A stretch of 64,000 nt of DNA, from positions 3,051,326-3,115,325 of the forward strand of contig NC_053141.1 of NCBI RefSeq assembly GCF_016808335.1. Reading direction: 5' to 3'. The notes beneath the pieces are model-generated. The model was not told the origin of the DNA. It made no database searches and was given only the letters and a program-made list of their open reading frames with translations. The stretch's first letter is position 1. Every line of letters begins with the position of its first letter. The position numbers and the translations under genes were made by a program. This document shows, piece by piece, positions 10,130-20,372 of this stretch. This DNA is from Panicum virgatum. Lineage: Eukaryota > Streptophyta > Magnoliopsida > Poales > Poaceae.

Positions 10130-12884
10130 TCACATAAGGCCTTCGTTGTTCGGACGGCGGCCACGACGACCCGTTGCCTGTGTTGCCAGATTTGGAGCTG
10201 CTTCTGATGGGCCCGCTCCATCTGTGCGGACACCATAACTCAATGCCGTACAATCCTTGTACGTATGACCCGTCTCATGGCACTTCGAGCAGAGGCGGAC
10301 GTCTCGACCAGCCTCCGATCGATCCATGTTATTTCTAATGCGTTTCTTCTTGCGTCGGCCCACCCCTTGAAACATTTCCGGATCTGGATCCGGAATGTAA
10401 GTTGCATTGGGTCCAGGATCAGTTATGAAGTCTCCCAGGATGCAGAACCCATAAATCTCGTGCCTCCAAGTCATCCAAATAGTTTCCTTCATGAAGTAAT
10501 TTGAGACAAACATACGAGGCTGTAGTCCACCAGCTTCAAAACAGGCAGCAATGACATGTGTGCACGGCATGTACAGCAGCTTTGGCTTATGACATGAGCA
10601 AATACAAGCATCAGGACGGAGAACACACTCCTGCACATGCTTCTCACGCCGGCCCCCAATTCGGCCTTTGTCCCTACACACACCTCGTACCGACGTTCCA
10701 TAGAGCCAACTGGAGTCACCCGATGTAAACGGGACTTTTTGAAAGCTTCCTCCATATACTCCGTAACCTTGTATCCGTAAACTTTGCGATTATCGACCAT
10801 ATCTTTCTGTGCCACAGCATAACGGTCCCTAAAGTACTCGCAAGTGCGATACAAGAAGAACTCCACGATCCCAACAAGAGGCAATGATCTTACACCATGC
10901 AGCACCCAATTGTATACCTCGGCTAGGTTCGTAATCATTAAACCGTACCTAGCACCTCCTTCATCAAACAGTAAAGCCCATTTCTCTTTTGGTTCGTGCT
11001 CAATCCACTCCGAGAATGTCTTAATTGCCCTTCTCCTTTTGCGCCTGACATTTGGACCGTCCAAGCCCACGTCTTCAAGTGAGACCTGGTCGTCCACCTC
11101 TGTATTGACAGATCTCTTTGCTAGCTCCGCCGTTTGCTTTTTTGTTAGCTCATCCAATTTTTTCCATAGGAAGTTGAATTTCCTTTCCTGATTCTGGCTG
11201 CATAACCGCTTGAATAGCTTCATAAGAGTTTTGTTCTTGAACTGGCTATGAAAGTTTGCCCCCATATGCCTCATGCACCACCTACTCTTTAGGTCCGGCC
11301 AAAGTGCAGTCCTACTACGCTCAGTACAACCATTCTGTATGTCATCGATTGCTTGTAATATACCCTTGTGCCGATCATGAATCAAACACACGTTCTCTAT
11401 ATCTTTGACAATCATTTGCTTCACCCTCTGCAAAAACCAATACCAAGTATCCCCTGATTCTTTCTCCACAAAGGCAATTGCCAAAGGCAACAATTGTCTG
11501 TTACCATCAGCTGCAACAGCTGTGAGGATTGTGCCTTTATACCTTCCTGTCAAAAATGTCCCATCTATACAAATGACTGGCCGGCAGTGCGGAAACGCCT
11601 CAATGCAAGTGCCCAAGGCCAAGAACAACCGTTGGAGTACCTGCTTTCCAGGCTTCTGGGCACATGGATACGTTTTCAAGTCGTAGTAGCTACCAGGATT
11701 TCTAAGACATATATTGTGCAGCAATGCCGGCATATTGTGATACGAAGCTTCATACGTCCCCCACCTCATCTGCAGCGCTTTCTGTTTCGCTCTGTAAGTT
11801 TTGTTGTAGCTAATTTTATGTTTAAACTCCTCCTCAACAGCACAAATGATTGACTTAGATTCATAACTAGGATTGTCCACGATCAAAGGGTACATGTAGT
11901 TAGCTATGAAACCTGCACTGAGGTTGCGGTGCTGTGGTTCTAATTGCTCAAGCAGGCATGTGTGCTCCACAATTTTTTTGACCTCCCAGAAATCCTGCCA
12001 CTTGCCCATAGAAGCATACACCCTGAAAGGACATTCACTTCTCACACAACGTACGTCATATGTTCTCGGACTGCTCTTAACAACTTTGAACTGTCTTTGC
12101 AAAGAGAGAGTCGACCAACATTTTATAGCTTCCTTCATATTGTCACTGTTGGCATACACCAAACCGATGCATACCTCATTTTGCCTGTACTCCCAAGGGA
12201 TCGCTTCACCTTTATTTACACTTAATTTTGAAAAATCATACCCGGACCAGTTGTGTGGGACATGATAATCATCGTCATCATCATCATCATTCGAGGAGTC
12301 ATCATTCATTGTATTGTGCTGTTGTTCACCCTCAATCTGAAACTCTTCAACTATCTCAGGAATGTTTTCCCCTTCATCAGCCTCACCAGTTGCTTGACGA
12401 GATTCGTGTGCAGCATGTCTATCATCTTCTAAAATCTCGAGTTCACCACCTACTTCATGAGGTTCATCCATCGTTTCGGTTTCTTCCGATACTATATCTC
12501 CCTGCCCTTCATGATCTCCACCCGCTTCAGTTTCCGAACTAATCTTCTCGAATGCTTGCACAAACAACACAAGCGGTAAGCCTCGGCTACTACTTATATT
12601 GACATAGTTCCTCCAATTTTGCGTCCCTTGAAGCGGCAATAACTCCCAAAATATTGGTTCCCTTCGACTGACCACTGCCATGACAGAGATCTCATGTTCA
12701 TCTCGACTAAGGCCGAAAGCTTTAAATAGCCAATTGGATATTGAAATCCAAGTCCTGTCTCTAGCTCGGGGTATTTTTTTGTGGTCGAGCTAAACTCTGA
12801 CAAATCTACCCCTTCAGGACCATATCTAACTTCTCCTAACCCATAAAACACTTGAAAATACAAATCATCTGACATGCCTGCCAA
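10130..12884 (-). pseudogene. MuDR-type (MULE) transposase, two frameshifts
   Basis: Minus strand. From the 5' end: MAGMSDDLYFQVFYG (12884); an acidic linker with a run of Asp (about 12270); the MuDR N-terminal DNA-binding region with SECPFRVYASMGKWQDFWEV (about 12000); the MULE catalytic core with PVICIDGTFLTGRYKGTIL and VCLIHDRHKGILQAIDD (about 11560-11340); a SWIM zinc finger with CSC and CTHV spacing (about 10590-10550); and a C-terminal zinc knuckle CSKCHETGHTYKDC (about 10290-10250). Two frame breaks are visible. One is at the 7-A run (12773-12779, plus-strand T run) before the segment leading into MAVVSRREP. The other is at a GTGTGT repeat near 10675-10690, before CRDKGRIGG. Transposases of this family cut and join Mutator element ends. 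This copy should make no full-length protein unless the breaks are sequencing errors. Confidence 0.85.
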
Positions 12885-13270
12885 TATTTACGACAATAAT
12901 AACTCGTCCTTAGAATTTAATCAACGCTAAAAAATATTTCTGCTATTTTTACATCTATCTTAATTATTTCTCTACAATTTCTATTACTGACAACAATTTC
13001 TATTTTTCTGTAATATAATATTAATTAATAATATTTTTATGAGACTAATATGTCTGTTTGAACTCATTAATATTTTCAATTATATTCGTATGTAAACTAA
13101 TATTTTCAATTACATGTTCTACGATTTTGTATCAAAATAACTTATTTTCAAATCACTAATATTTAGTAAAACTATTTCTACGCATAAAACTATATTCAAA
13201 TCACTAATATTTCTAATTCTAATCTACCAACTATTATTACTAAAATTAAATTTTAAAATTTACCTGCGAT
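12885..13270. other. AT-rich 5' region of the MULE transposase gene
   Basis: Non-coding and AT-rich with repeated 'actaatatt' and 'tttctac' words. It lies between the transposase start and the GC-rich leader and may be an intron. Nothing further is recognisable. Confidence 0.4.
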
Positions 13271-13274
13271 CCGA

Positions 13275-13645
13275 GTGCCGAGCGCCGCCTCGTTGCGGCG
13301 GCCGGGGGAGCGCCGGCGAGCCGCGCCGCCAGCCGAAGCCCGGCACGCGCGGGCCGGGCGTGCGCGCGGCTGGCGGAGTGGGCGTGCGGCGGCGCGGGGC
13401 AGCGAGCGGGTGGCGGCGTGGGAGGAGCGGGCGGGCGGCGGCGCTGGGGGAGCGGGCGCGCGCGGATTTAATACGCAGGACTTTACCGCCGGTTGAAACG
13501 GCGGTAGGTACTTACCGCCGGATCATCCGGCGGTAGGTTCCACCTACCGCCGTTTCAACCGGCGGTAAGGTCCGGCCCACCACGGCCCACGGCGGTACGA
13601 GCCTACCGCCGGTTCAAACGGTGATAACAACCTTCCGCCGGATGA
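13275..13645. repeat. GC-rich leader and 'accgccgg' inverted repeats
   Basis: A GC-rich block (13275-13470) is followed by six or more copies of taccgccgg / ccggcggta in both orientations (13484-13650). Adjacent copies can pair as hairpins (for example accgccggttgaaacggcggt). The layout copies that of the CACTA element at 7150-7800: GC-rich segment, then subterminal inverted motifs. This could be a subterminal region of this or of another truncated DNA element. Confidence 0.6.
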
Positions 13646-13867
13646 ACCGGCGGCTGGGTGACATTTTTGAAAAAAAAAATCACGACATATATTTTTAAAA
13701 AATCGAAAAAAAATTAATATAAAAATAAAAAAAAACTCTCTTGCTGCCCCACGCAGGTGGCCCTGTTGCCCAGCCGCTAGCTGGGCTGGCCGCGTGTGTG
13801 GGCTGCCTTTCCTGGCCTGGCCCGCTCGCACGCCTCCCCGTGTGCTAGGCCGACCCAGAAAATGTGG

Positions 13868-14176
13868 TCAGTGAAATTTGCATCTGGAAGAAGGCATTGA
13901 GCAATGGAGTGAAGCACGGTGTCCACAAAGCCACATAGGTGAGAGTTGGTACAACCTGATTGTCATCAGAATTTGTTCTGTCGATGTATTCTTCAATTCG
14001 AGAAAATCGTCGCTGGATGCCACCATGGATGACAGCCTATCCACATGATCTGAAATAGCACACTCGACATAAAAAATAGGAAAATCAGGCACATAGACCC
14101 CCAATATTGGACCATTTATGGAATCACACTCTGCTTCATCCACGAGAGCATGCAGGACGACTTTGTAAGATTCCAC
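13868..14176 (-). CDS. Unrecognised open frame of 102 codons next to a LINE fragment
   Basis: An open frame from MESYKVVLHALVDEAEC to a C-terminal CKFH. The composition is protein-like in the first 70 residues (VPDFPIFYVECAISDHVD), but I recognise no family and no partner exon. It lies between a truncated DNA transposon and a LINE fragment, so it may be a captured gene piece or a chance frame. Confidence 0.2.
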   Translation of the reverse strand: MESYKVVLHALVDEAECDSINGPILGVYVPDFPIFYVECAISDHVDRLSSMVASSDDFLELKNTSTEQILMTIRLYQLSPMWLCGHRASLHCSMPSSRCKFH

Positions 14177-14177
14177 T

Positions 14178-14997
14178 AAATTGCTTATGGGAGATAGGGG
14201 ATATTTCCCAGGTAACAGATCAGAAAAACGAACTTTTAACAGCAGATTTTACTGAAAATGAAGTAAAAGAGGCTATCTTTCAAATGAAACATAATAAAGC
14301 ACCGGACCAGACCGCTTTCCAGCAGAATTCTATTAGATTTTTTTGGTCACATAAAACATGACCTAATGGCCATGTTTAAAGATTTTCACAAGGGTAATCT
14401 ACCGATCTTTAGCCTCAACTTTGAGATTTTATAGTTAATCCCAAAATTGAAAGAAGCAAAGATGATTCAGCAATACAGGCCAATTTGCATGTTAAATATC
14501 AGTTTCAAAATTTTCACAAAGGTGTTGGCCAACCGGTTGAATATCGTGGTAGATAAAATTATCAAACCGACTCAAACAAAATTCATGACAGGAAGGTATA
14601 TTATGGAGGGAGTAGTCATTCTTCATGAAACTATCCATGAACTCAAAAGGAAAAAACAAAATAGGATAATTTTGAAACTAGACTTTGAGAAAGCATATGA
14701 TAAAGTAAATTGGGAGTTTCTACAACAAGGTTTAAGAATGAAGGGTTTTTCTCAAAAATGGTGCAAATGGATTGTGAACATTATCACAGGAGGAAGTGTG
14801 GGGTCCAGATAAATTATGAGATATGACATTTCTTTCAAACAAAAAAAGTTTGAGACAAGAAGGTCCTCTGCCCCTATCCTTTTTAATATTGTTAGATATA
14901 TGTTCCCGATTTTAATAACACGAGCAACATAGAGAGAGCAATTTAGGGGGCTAGTACCCCATCTTGTGGAGGGACGTCTCTCCATTCTACAATATGC
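14178..14997 (+). pseudogene. LINE reverse-transcriptase fragment
   Basis: Plus-strand pieces of a non-LTR reverse transcriptase: FTENEVKEAIFQMKHNKAPD (about 14245), then IQQYRPICMLNISFKIFTKV and LANRLNIVVDKII (about 14465-14560), LKLDFEKAYDKVNWEFL (about 14675-14725), and, after frame breaks, LVPHLVEGRLSILQYA (about 14950-14995). The last segment ends at the Tyr-Ala of the catalytic YADD motif, where sequence of a gypsy element takes over. Frameshifts and stops separate the pieces; no endonuclease or 3' end is present. It is a dead fragment. Confidence 0.85.
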
Positions 14998-15481
14998 GGT
15001 GGGTGATTGGGTGTGGCTTTGCCTTCTACACCGACCGACCCACTCCCTGGAGCGCAGCAGGCCCAAGGGCAAGCTGGGGCCTCGTTATGCGGGGCCATTC
15101 TAGGTGCTGGAGCGCATTGGGCAGGTGGCTTATCGTCTACAATTACCGGAGGGCGCATGTCTCCATGATGTATTCCACGTGGGGCTGCTCAAGCCGTTCC
15201 ATGGGGAGCCACCCTCATCTACGCTGCCTCTACCGCTAGTTCAGGATGGCTGTGTGGCCCTCGCGCCGGCTCGGGTCCATCACGCCCGCCTCGGAGACGG
15301 CGCCTGGGACATCCTAGTGGAGTGGCACAGCCCGCCCGCCAACGACGCGACATGGGAACCACGGCAGGGCTTCAAGAAGCGCTACCCCGACTTTCAACTC
15401 AAGGATGAGCTATTTGCCCAGGAGGGGAGAGATGTTACGCCCAGCCAGCCCAAGAGGGCGCGCCAGCCCCGGCGTGGATGA
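14998..15481 (+). pseudogene. Ty3/gypsy integrase C-terminus and chromodomain fragment
   Basis: Starts abruptly at VGDWVWLCLLHRPTHS, the conserved segment after the integrase core, continues through KLGPRYAGPF, a stop, VLERIGQVAYRLQLPEG and DVFHVGLLKPFHGEPP, and ends in a chromodomain-like WDILVEWHSPPANDATWEP (about 15310-15360), with the stop at 15479-15481. The rest of gag-pol is absent. The coding end overlaps the putative LTR start. Confidence 0.85.
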
Positions 15482-15811
15482 CGTATCAACGCCGGCGGCG
15501 GCACACGAGTGGCTAGGGCCACAGTATTTGATTTTCATAAGATAGCTGAACTATTTTTATAAGGAGAGGATAAATATCCATAGACTCTTGGCAAATCAAT
15601 CAAGCAGGCAATTACCCTAATTGCCGGCCTCACGTGGCCACCACCGCTCCCGCAACTCCCTCTCTCTCTCTCGTGACTCCCTTCCCTGCGCCGACTCCCT
15701 ATTCCAGCACCGCTCCTCCTTGCGTCCCTCCACGACGGCGCCCCTCCGACGCCAAGGAATCAAGCCTCGGCCTCCTGTCCCCTTCCCGTACGCCCTTCGG
15801 AGCCGCGGTAG
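15433..15811 (+). repeat. Partial 3' LTR of the gypsy fragment
   Basis: A purine tract (ggaggggagaga) precedes TGTTACGCC at 15433, the usual start of LTRs in this gypsy group. The sequence runs to about 15811, where it joins the LESV-like pseudogene without a recognisable CA end. The limits are inferred. Confidence 0.5.
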
Positions 15812-16449
15812 GATAGCCGATCCTATCAGCAAGCATGTTGCAAAGGCAATTGCACGGAGGACAGGAATATGGACTGTTAGGATAAGTAAAGAGCCAAAAA
15901 CATACAGTCTCTTTCCATTTAGTGGAACCATCATGGCTCTGTCCTCCCATTCTTGCCCATCGGCACCGGAACTCATTCTCGCCAAGATCCTCTCCGCTCT
16001 CCTTGTACCAAGTGCTCCCATCTTCATTTGTTCCAGACTCCTTGACTGCTTCATCCAGCAAGTTGATCCCCCCATTCCTTCTCACTAGCAATACCAGTGT
16101 CTATCACTACAGGACTGTGCATGTTTGCCGTGTGCCAAGGACACACGGCAAAGGCCGGTTTACACTCGGCAAAGTGTTTGCCGAGTGTAACATACGGTAA
16201 ATAGCTCACGGCATACAACGGCCGGCAAAAAGCTTGTTTGCCATGTGCTACATTTTGAGGACACGGCAAACACTTTACCGAGTGTAATTCTGGGCACACG
16301 GCAAAATAAAGTGTATCGGTGGCAAACCTGTTGAATAGGCTGTTTGCCGTGTGCCGTAACGGCTCGGCACACGGCAAATATTTGCCGTGTGCCCTGGTCC
16401 TGGCACACTTGGCAACACATTATTAGGAAACATAAAAAAATCAAAAAAA

Positions 16450-17230
16450 GAGGGGCCGGCCACCGCCGCCAGCTCGCCACCGCTGCTCTGGTCTGCGCCG
16501 CTCGCCCGCACGCGCCGCTGGCCGCTCTGCCGATGCCGACAGCGAGGCCCTCGCGTCCCAACCCTTCCTCGACCTCCTTGACGCCGGCTTCAATGACGAC
16601 GTGCCCGCCGCGCTCTGGTCCGCACCGCTGCTCTGGTCCGTGCCGGCCGGCCGCCACTGCGGCCACCAGCTCGCCCACGCTGCTCTGATCCGCGCCGCTG
16701 GCCCCTCCGCTGACGTCGACGCCGATGGCGAGGCCCCCGCGTCCCACCCCTTCCTCGACCTCCTCGACGCCGGCTTCAATGATGACGCGCCCGCCGCGCT
16801 CCGGTCCGTGCGCTCCGGCCCCTGGTCCGCGGCGCTTGCCTGCACGCGCCCACGCACTTTGCACCCACGCGCCGCCTCCGCTCCTCTTCCGCTCGCCTTC
16901 GCCGCGCTGCGAGCTGCTCTGCTCCTGCTAGCTGGCCGCGGCCGCCGCTCCTCGCCCCGCCACCCCTCGTCACCGGTCGATCTATTCCGGTGAGGGGTGA
17001 GCGGAGGGGGGAGGAGAGGAGCAGCGAGAGGGAGGTGGCCGGGGAGGAGCTGTCGCCGGCCGTCGCTGCCGCTCGCATCATCGTCGTTGAGGAGGCCGTG
17101 AAAGAGAGAGAGGGAGAGAGCGTGAATGATAGAGATGAGAGAGAGAGGAGGAAGCCGCCAGTTTTGACTTGGGAAAGGGAGGGGGATGATCCGGCTCCAA
17201 ATGTTTGGACCAATGGGAAAGCTTCATTTT
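16450..17230. other. GC-rich interior of the CACTA element with an internal duplication
   Basis: A segment of about 190 bp is repeated: 'cgcgtccca-cccttcctcgacctcct-gacgccggcttcaatga' occurs near 16550 and 16735. Several long open frames run on both strands, but their translations are low-complexity Ala/Arg/Pro sequence and no family is recognisable. It may contain a captured gene piece; FLDLLDAGFND is the only protein-like stretch. Confidence 0.4.
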
Positions 17231-17797
17231 GAAGTCTTGGATTGATGACGTGACGTGCCTTTCTTTAACGGCATTTCAATGCATTTTAATACAAGCAAAT
17301 GAGTTCAAATGAAAAAGTTGTAAACTACAAATTTTTAAATCTCGTCGAGCTCTACAACTTTGGTATAGAACTTATTTACATCCGAAGTCATTTGGAAATT
17401 TTAACATTTATAATTTCAAATTAGATAACTTATAATGATATTTTGAAGTATTAAACAATCTCAAATTAGATAACTTATAATTTGGCATTAAGGAATCTAA
17501 ATACCATATTGCATATAGAAATTTTTTAATGTGAAAATCTATCTCGACCATCACTTTCACTTGAAATATGAACGATCCCGTTCTAAACCACTATGAATCT
17601 TCTCCTCATATGCTTCGGTTATTAAGGAGTGTACGTCAAACATGCGAGAAATCTACTCAATTTTTTACCATAGCCTAAGCACGGGAAATTATTCTATCAT
17701 GAAAATTTTTACGATTTCCAGACTTCATATGCTATTTATAAAATTTTAAAATGATTCGGCCTCATGTTACCGGTCAAGGTTCGGGATAAAGGGTAGT
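17231..17797. other. AT-rich CACTA interior
   Basis: Non-coding. Motifs such as 'aaaagttgtaaactacaa' and 'gagctctacaactttg' are of the kind found in grass repeats, and 'caaattagataacttataat' occurs twice (about 17420 and 17465). No gene seen. Confidence 0.5.
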
Positions 17798-19486
17798 TGT
17801 AAGGATCGATGGACCAAGAGGGGAGGTGAATTGAGCATTTTTCAAATTTCTAAAACAAATTAAAGCAACCTTAACCTATGCAAAGCTAGTAAGACTCAAT
17901 TCACCAACCGGCTAACTAAGCAAACTACACAAGCTATAAAGAATACAACAAGATATGAAACTAAGCAAGGTAGAGCTAAGTTATGATCTCTAAGGTCAAG
18001 CACATGAATAATTGAATGAAAGTAAGTGCTTGAAAGTAAAGAGTGGGCAAGAGACAACCGGATTTTTTTCCCGTGGTGTCGATGTGTTGGCACACACCCC
18101 TAATCCACGTTGTGACACTCACTAAGAGTCTTGTCACCTCCCATGTCACCGAGACGAGGGCGCTCACTAAGAGTCTCCGTTCACCATCCCGGCGTGGTGG
18201 AGCTCAAGCCACGTACAAACTTCTTCGGGCTCCCACAATCCTTGGCAAGCTCCGGAAGAAATACCTTCAATCACCAAGATTGCCTAGGTGCTGCCAATCA
18301 CCAAGAGTAACAAGCTAGGGCCTTCACTTGAGCAAGAACCGATCACCAAGAACGGATGCACACAAGCTTCTCTCTACTCAAGTCCTTAGTCTTGCTTCTT
18401 GAATGATTGAATGAACAAATGTGTGGAAGATGAAGCTCAAGGTGGCTCTCAACTATAGTATGAGTGTATGAATGTTACCTGGTATCAAGAGATCTCAAAA
18501 TGACCCATTGGAGGGGTATATATAGGCAGCTCACACGAATAGAGTCATTGGAGAAAAGCTGCCAGAAAAGTACTTAACGCCGGTTAATCCGACGAACCTC
18601 CAATAGCCAGCGTCGGTTTAACCGATGAATGTAAACTGCCCATTTGGAAAACTAGCCGTTACAACTTGGGCAGATTAACCGACGTATCATCGGTTTAACT
18701 GGTGAGTGTAGTTGTCCACTGATCAACTGAAAAACCAACTCTCTGGACAACTGCACCGACGTTAACTCAAATCCATCGTCGGTTTAACCGGTGAGTATAA
18801 CTTCTGAAATCCCTGGAAAAACCAACTCACTGGTCAATTGCACCGACGTTTAATTTCAAACATCGTCGGTTTAACCGGTGTATAGAACTTGAAACACCCT
18901 GGAAAAACCAACTCTCTGGACTAATGCACCGACGTTAATTTCAAACATCGTCGGTTTAACCGGTGTATAGAACCTGTCCAGACTCTGATAACTGCGTTTA
19001 ACCAACGTATAGAAAAGTTGAGTCGTCGGTTAAACCGGTGTATATACTTTTTCTGATTTTGCCTTTTCTTATTTGAGTCTTGAATGAAATCCAAATATTC
19101 TTGAGATATAAGTTGAAAAACCACTTATTTGAACTTCTAGAAACCTGAGTGACCATAGTGTGCATCCATTTTTGATTGACTATGTCCATGCTCAAGTTAC
19201 TTGGCCTTAACCCCTCTTAATAGTGCGACCTCTACAAAACTATAAAACCTATACTAATCTAAGTGTCCTTCTCAACCTTGCGATACTTAGGACTAGAAAG
19301 ATTCTTAGTCTTGTTATATATTTGGGTTGAATACCGAGATCGCTTTTTTGAATAACGAAATTGAGGGGCCTCTTTGACATATGACCAAATGAGCGATAAT
19401 GTTACATTAAGCTGCACAAACTCATTAGTCACAATAATGGTTGTCATTAATCACCGAAACATACCTAGAGGGCCTAGATGCTTACA
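17798..19486. mobile_element. Solo LTR nested in the CACTA element
   Basis: Begins TGTAAGGATC and ends GATGCTTACA, short inverted ends of the TG...CA type, with no coding sequence inside. The flanking pentamers are GTAGT and GTAAT, a target-site duplication with one mismatch. The length is about 1.69 kb. A solo LTR results from recombination between the two LTRs of a full element; the lineage (copia or gypsy) cannot be told from the LTR alone. Confidence 0.72.
18575..19050. repeat. Six approximate 80-bp tandem repeats inside the solo LTR
   Basis: Units centred on cgtcggtttaaccggtg occur at about 18610, 18690, 18778, 18865, 18948 and 19025. Most units also carry an upstream caccgacgtt, so each can fold into a short hairpin, and the linker 'ggaaaaaccaactc' recurs. 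The array is diverged and non-coding. Confidence 0.8.
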
Positions 19487-19740
19487 GTAATAGATATTGC
19501 CTCTGATTTTATGGATATTGCCTCATATTGGACTCAAAAACAAGAATATGATTTTTGGATGATTTTTTCTACATTGCTCAAGTCACTAGCAGTGCAAATA
19601 TGACTTAAATCTAAGAAATGTGGTTAATGAATTTAAATGATTAAATATAGCAAAGAGAATTGGAAAAATACCAGATGTTAACATCTCGGTCCATACACAA
19701 TAAGTGTATTCCTGAAAAATTTGGGAGTGCTAATTTCACA
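19487..19740. other. CACTA interior right of the solo LTR
   Basis: AT-rich, non-coding sequence that resumes the CACTA element after the nested LTR and leads into its right subterminal repeats. Confidence 0.5.
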
Positions 19741-20372
19741 TTTTTATTAATAGTTTGCCGTGTGCTACGGCCAAGACTCACGGCAAACAAGAAAAACACA
19801 CGGCAAAAGTGTCTGTTTGCCGAGTGCCAAGGGGTGGCACACGGCAAACTTTTTTCCCGTTATGTGTTTCAAATGTTTGCCGAGTGTTTAAATTGTGCCG
19901 TGGGTTTAATCCGTAAGCACACGGCAAAGGTGAGACAGGTGTAACGGGATTGAAAATTTTGCCGTGTGTTTTAAGTTTGCCGTGTGTCTTTTTAAACTAC
20001 ACACGGCAAACACAAATTTTACTGTGTGCCCTAAGTTTGCCATGTGCTTAATATGCGGCACACGGCAAACAATACTTTTGCCGTGTGCCCGACATTGGAC
20101 ACATGGCAAATATTATGGCGCACGGCAAATGTGATCTTTCCCGTAGTGTACAAGGCAGGTGCCAAACAAACACATGCATTTCCTTAGCAAAGGGAGAACT
20201 AAAGTTGGGAATTGCTCTTAAACCAACATTTCTTTGGGAGTTTCTCTTAAAATTGAAAATGTCAGCAAGTAACCTACCTCTCTTGGGCGGGATGTCCCGG
20301 GTTTGAGGCGCCGGTCCCCTCTGTGTGCACCGTGGATAGAAATCCTGTGGCTTCAACTGCCTTCTAGAACTA

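Larger units (their letters stand above)
7870..13650 (-). mobile_element. Mutator-like element (MULE) with transposase and PMD-type gene
   Basis: The region holds a MuDR-type transposase gene (12884-10130) followed on the same strand by a plant-mobile-domain-type gene (9799-8225). A GC-rich leader (13275-13470) and short inverted repeats (13480-13640) lie on the 5' side. I could not recognise clean terminal inverted repeats or a 9-bp target duplication, so the limits are approximate. The left end abuts the truncated CACTA element directly. Confidence 0.6.
16105..20148. mobile_element. Non-autonomous CACTA element with 'tttgccgtgtgcc' subterminal repeats
   Basis: The left end CACTACAGGACTGTGCATG (16105) and the inverted right end at 20148 (CACTACGGGAAAG when reversed) match, and both continue into TTTGCCGTG-type repeats: over ten copies at 16120-16400 and 19750-20135. 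The flanking triplets are TAT and TAC, a one-base-imperfect duplication. The interior has a GC-rich block (16450-17230) with no transposase, and a solo LTR. The insertion lies in an intron of the LESV-like pseudogene, a few bases from its 3' splice site. Confidence 0.88.
15812..20372 (-). pseudogene. LESV/ESV1-like starch-granule protein, two exons of a broken gene
   Basis: Two minus-strand exons flank a CACTA insertion. The upstream exon (about 20372-20281) reads RQLKPQDFYPRCTQRG then QTRDIPPKR and ends at an AGAG|GTAGGT donor. The second exon begins ACACTGG after the ATAG acceptor (about 16100), gives DTGIASEKEWG, then, one base out of frame after a run of six G, INLLDEAVKESG, STWYKESGEDLGEN and RCRWARMGGQSHDGS, ending near 15915 at GTATGT. 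This is the start of the tryptophan-rich region of LESV (LIKE EARLY STARVATION) and ESV1, plastid proteins that organise starch-granule glucans. The following exons with the WWEKW repeats are gone, replaced by a gypsy LTR at 15811. It is a pseudogene through the frameshift and truncation. The family assignment rests on recalled motif similarity. Confidence 0.65.

Noticed and set aside
16160..17213. Open frames of 130-234 codons in the GC-rich interior of the second CACTA element
   Set aside because: Both strands and several frames are open at once, the frames cross subterminal repeats, and no family resemblance is seen.
18575..19050. CRISPR-like array of regularly spaced repeats
   Set aside because: The repeats are diverged, spacers are also similar to each other, there are no cas genes, and the context is a plant LTR.
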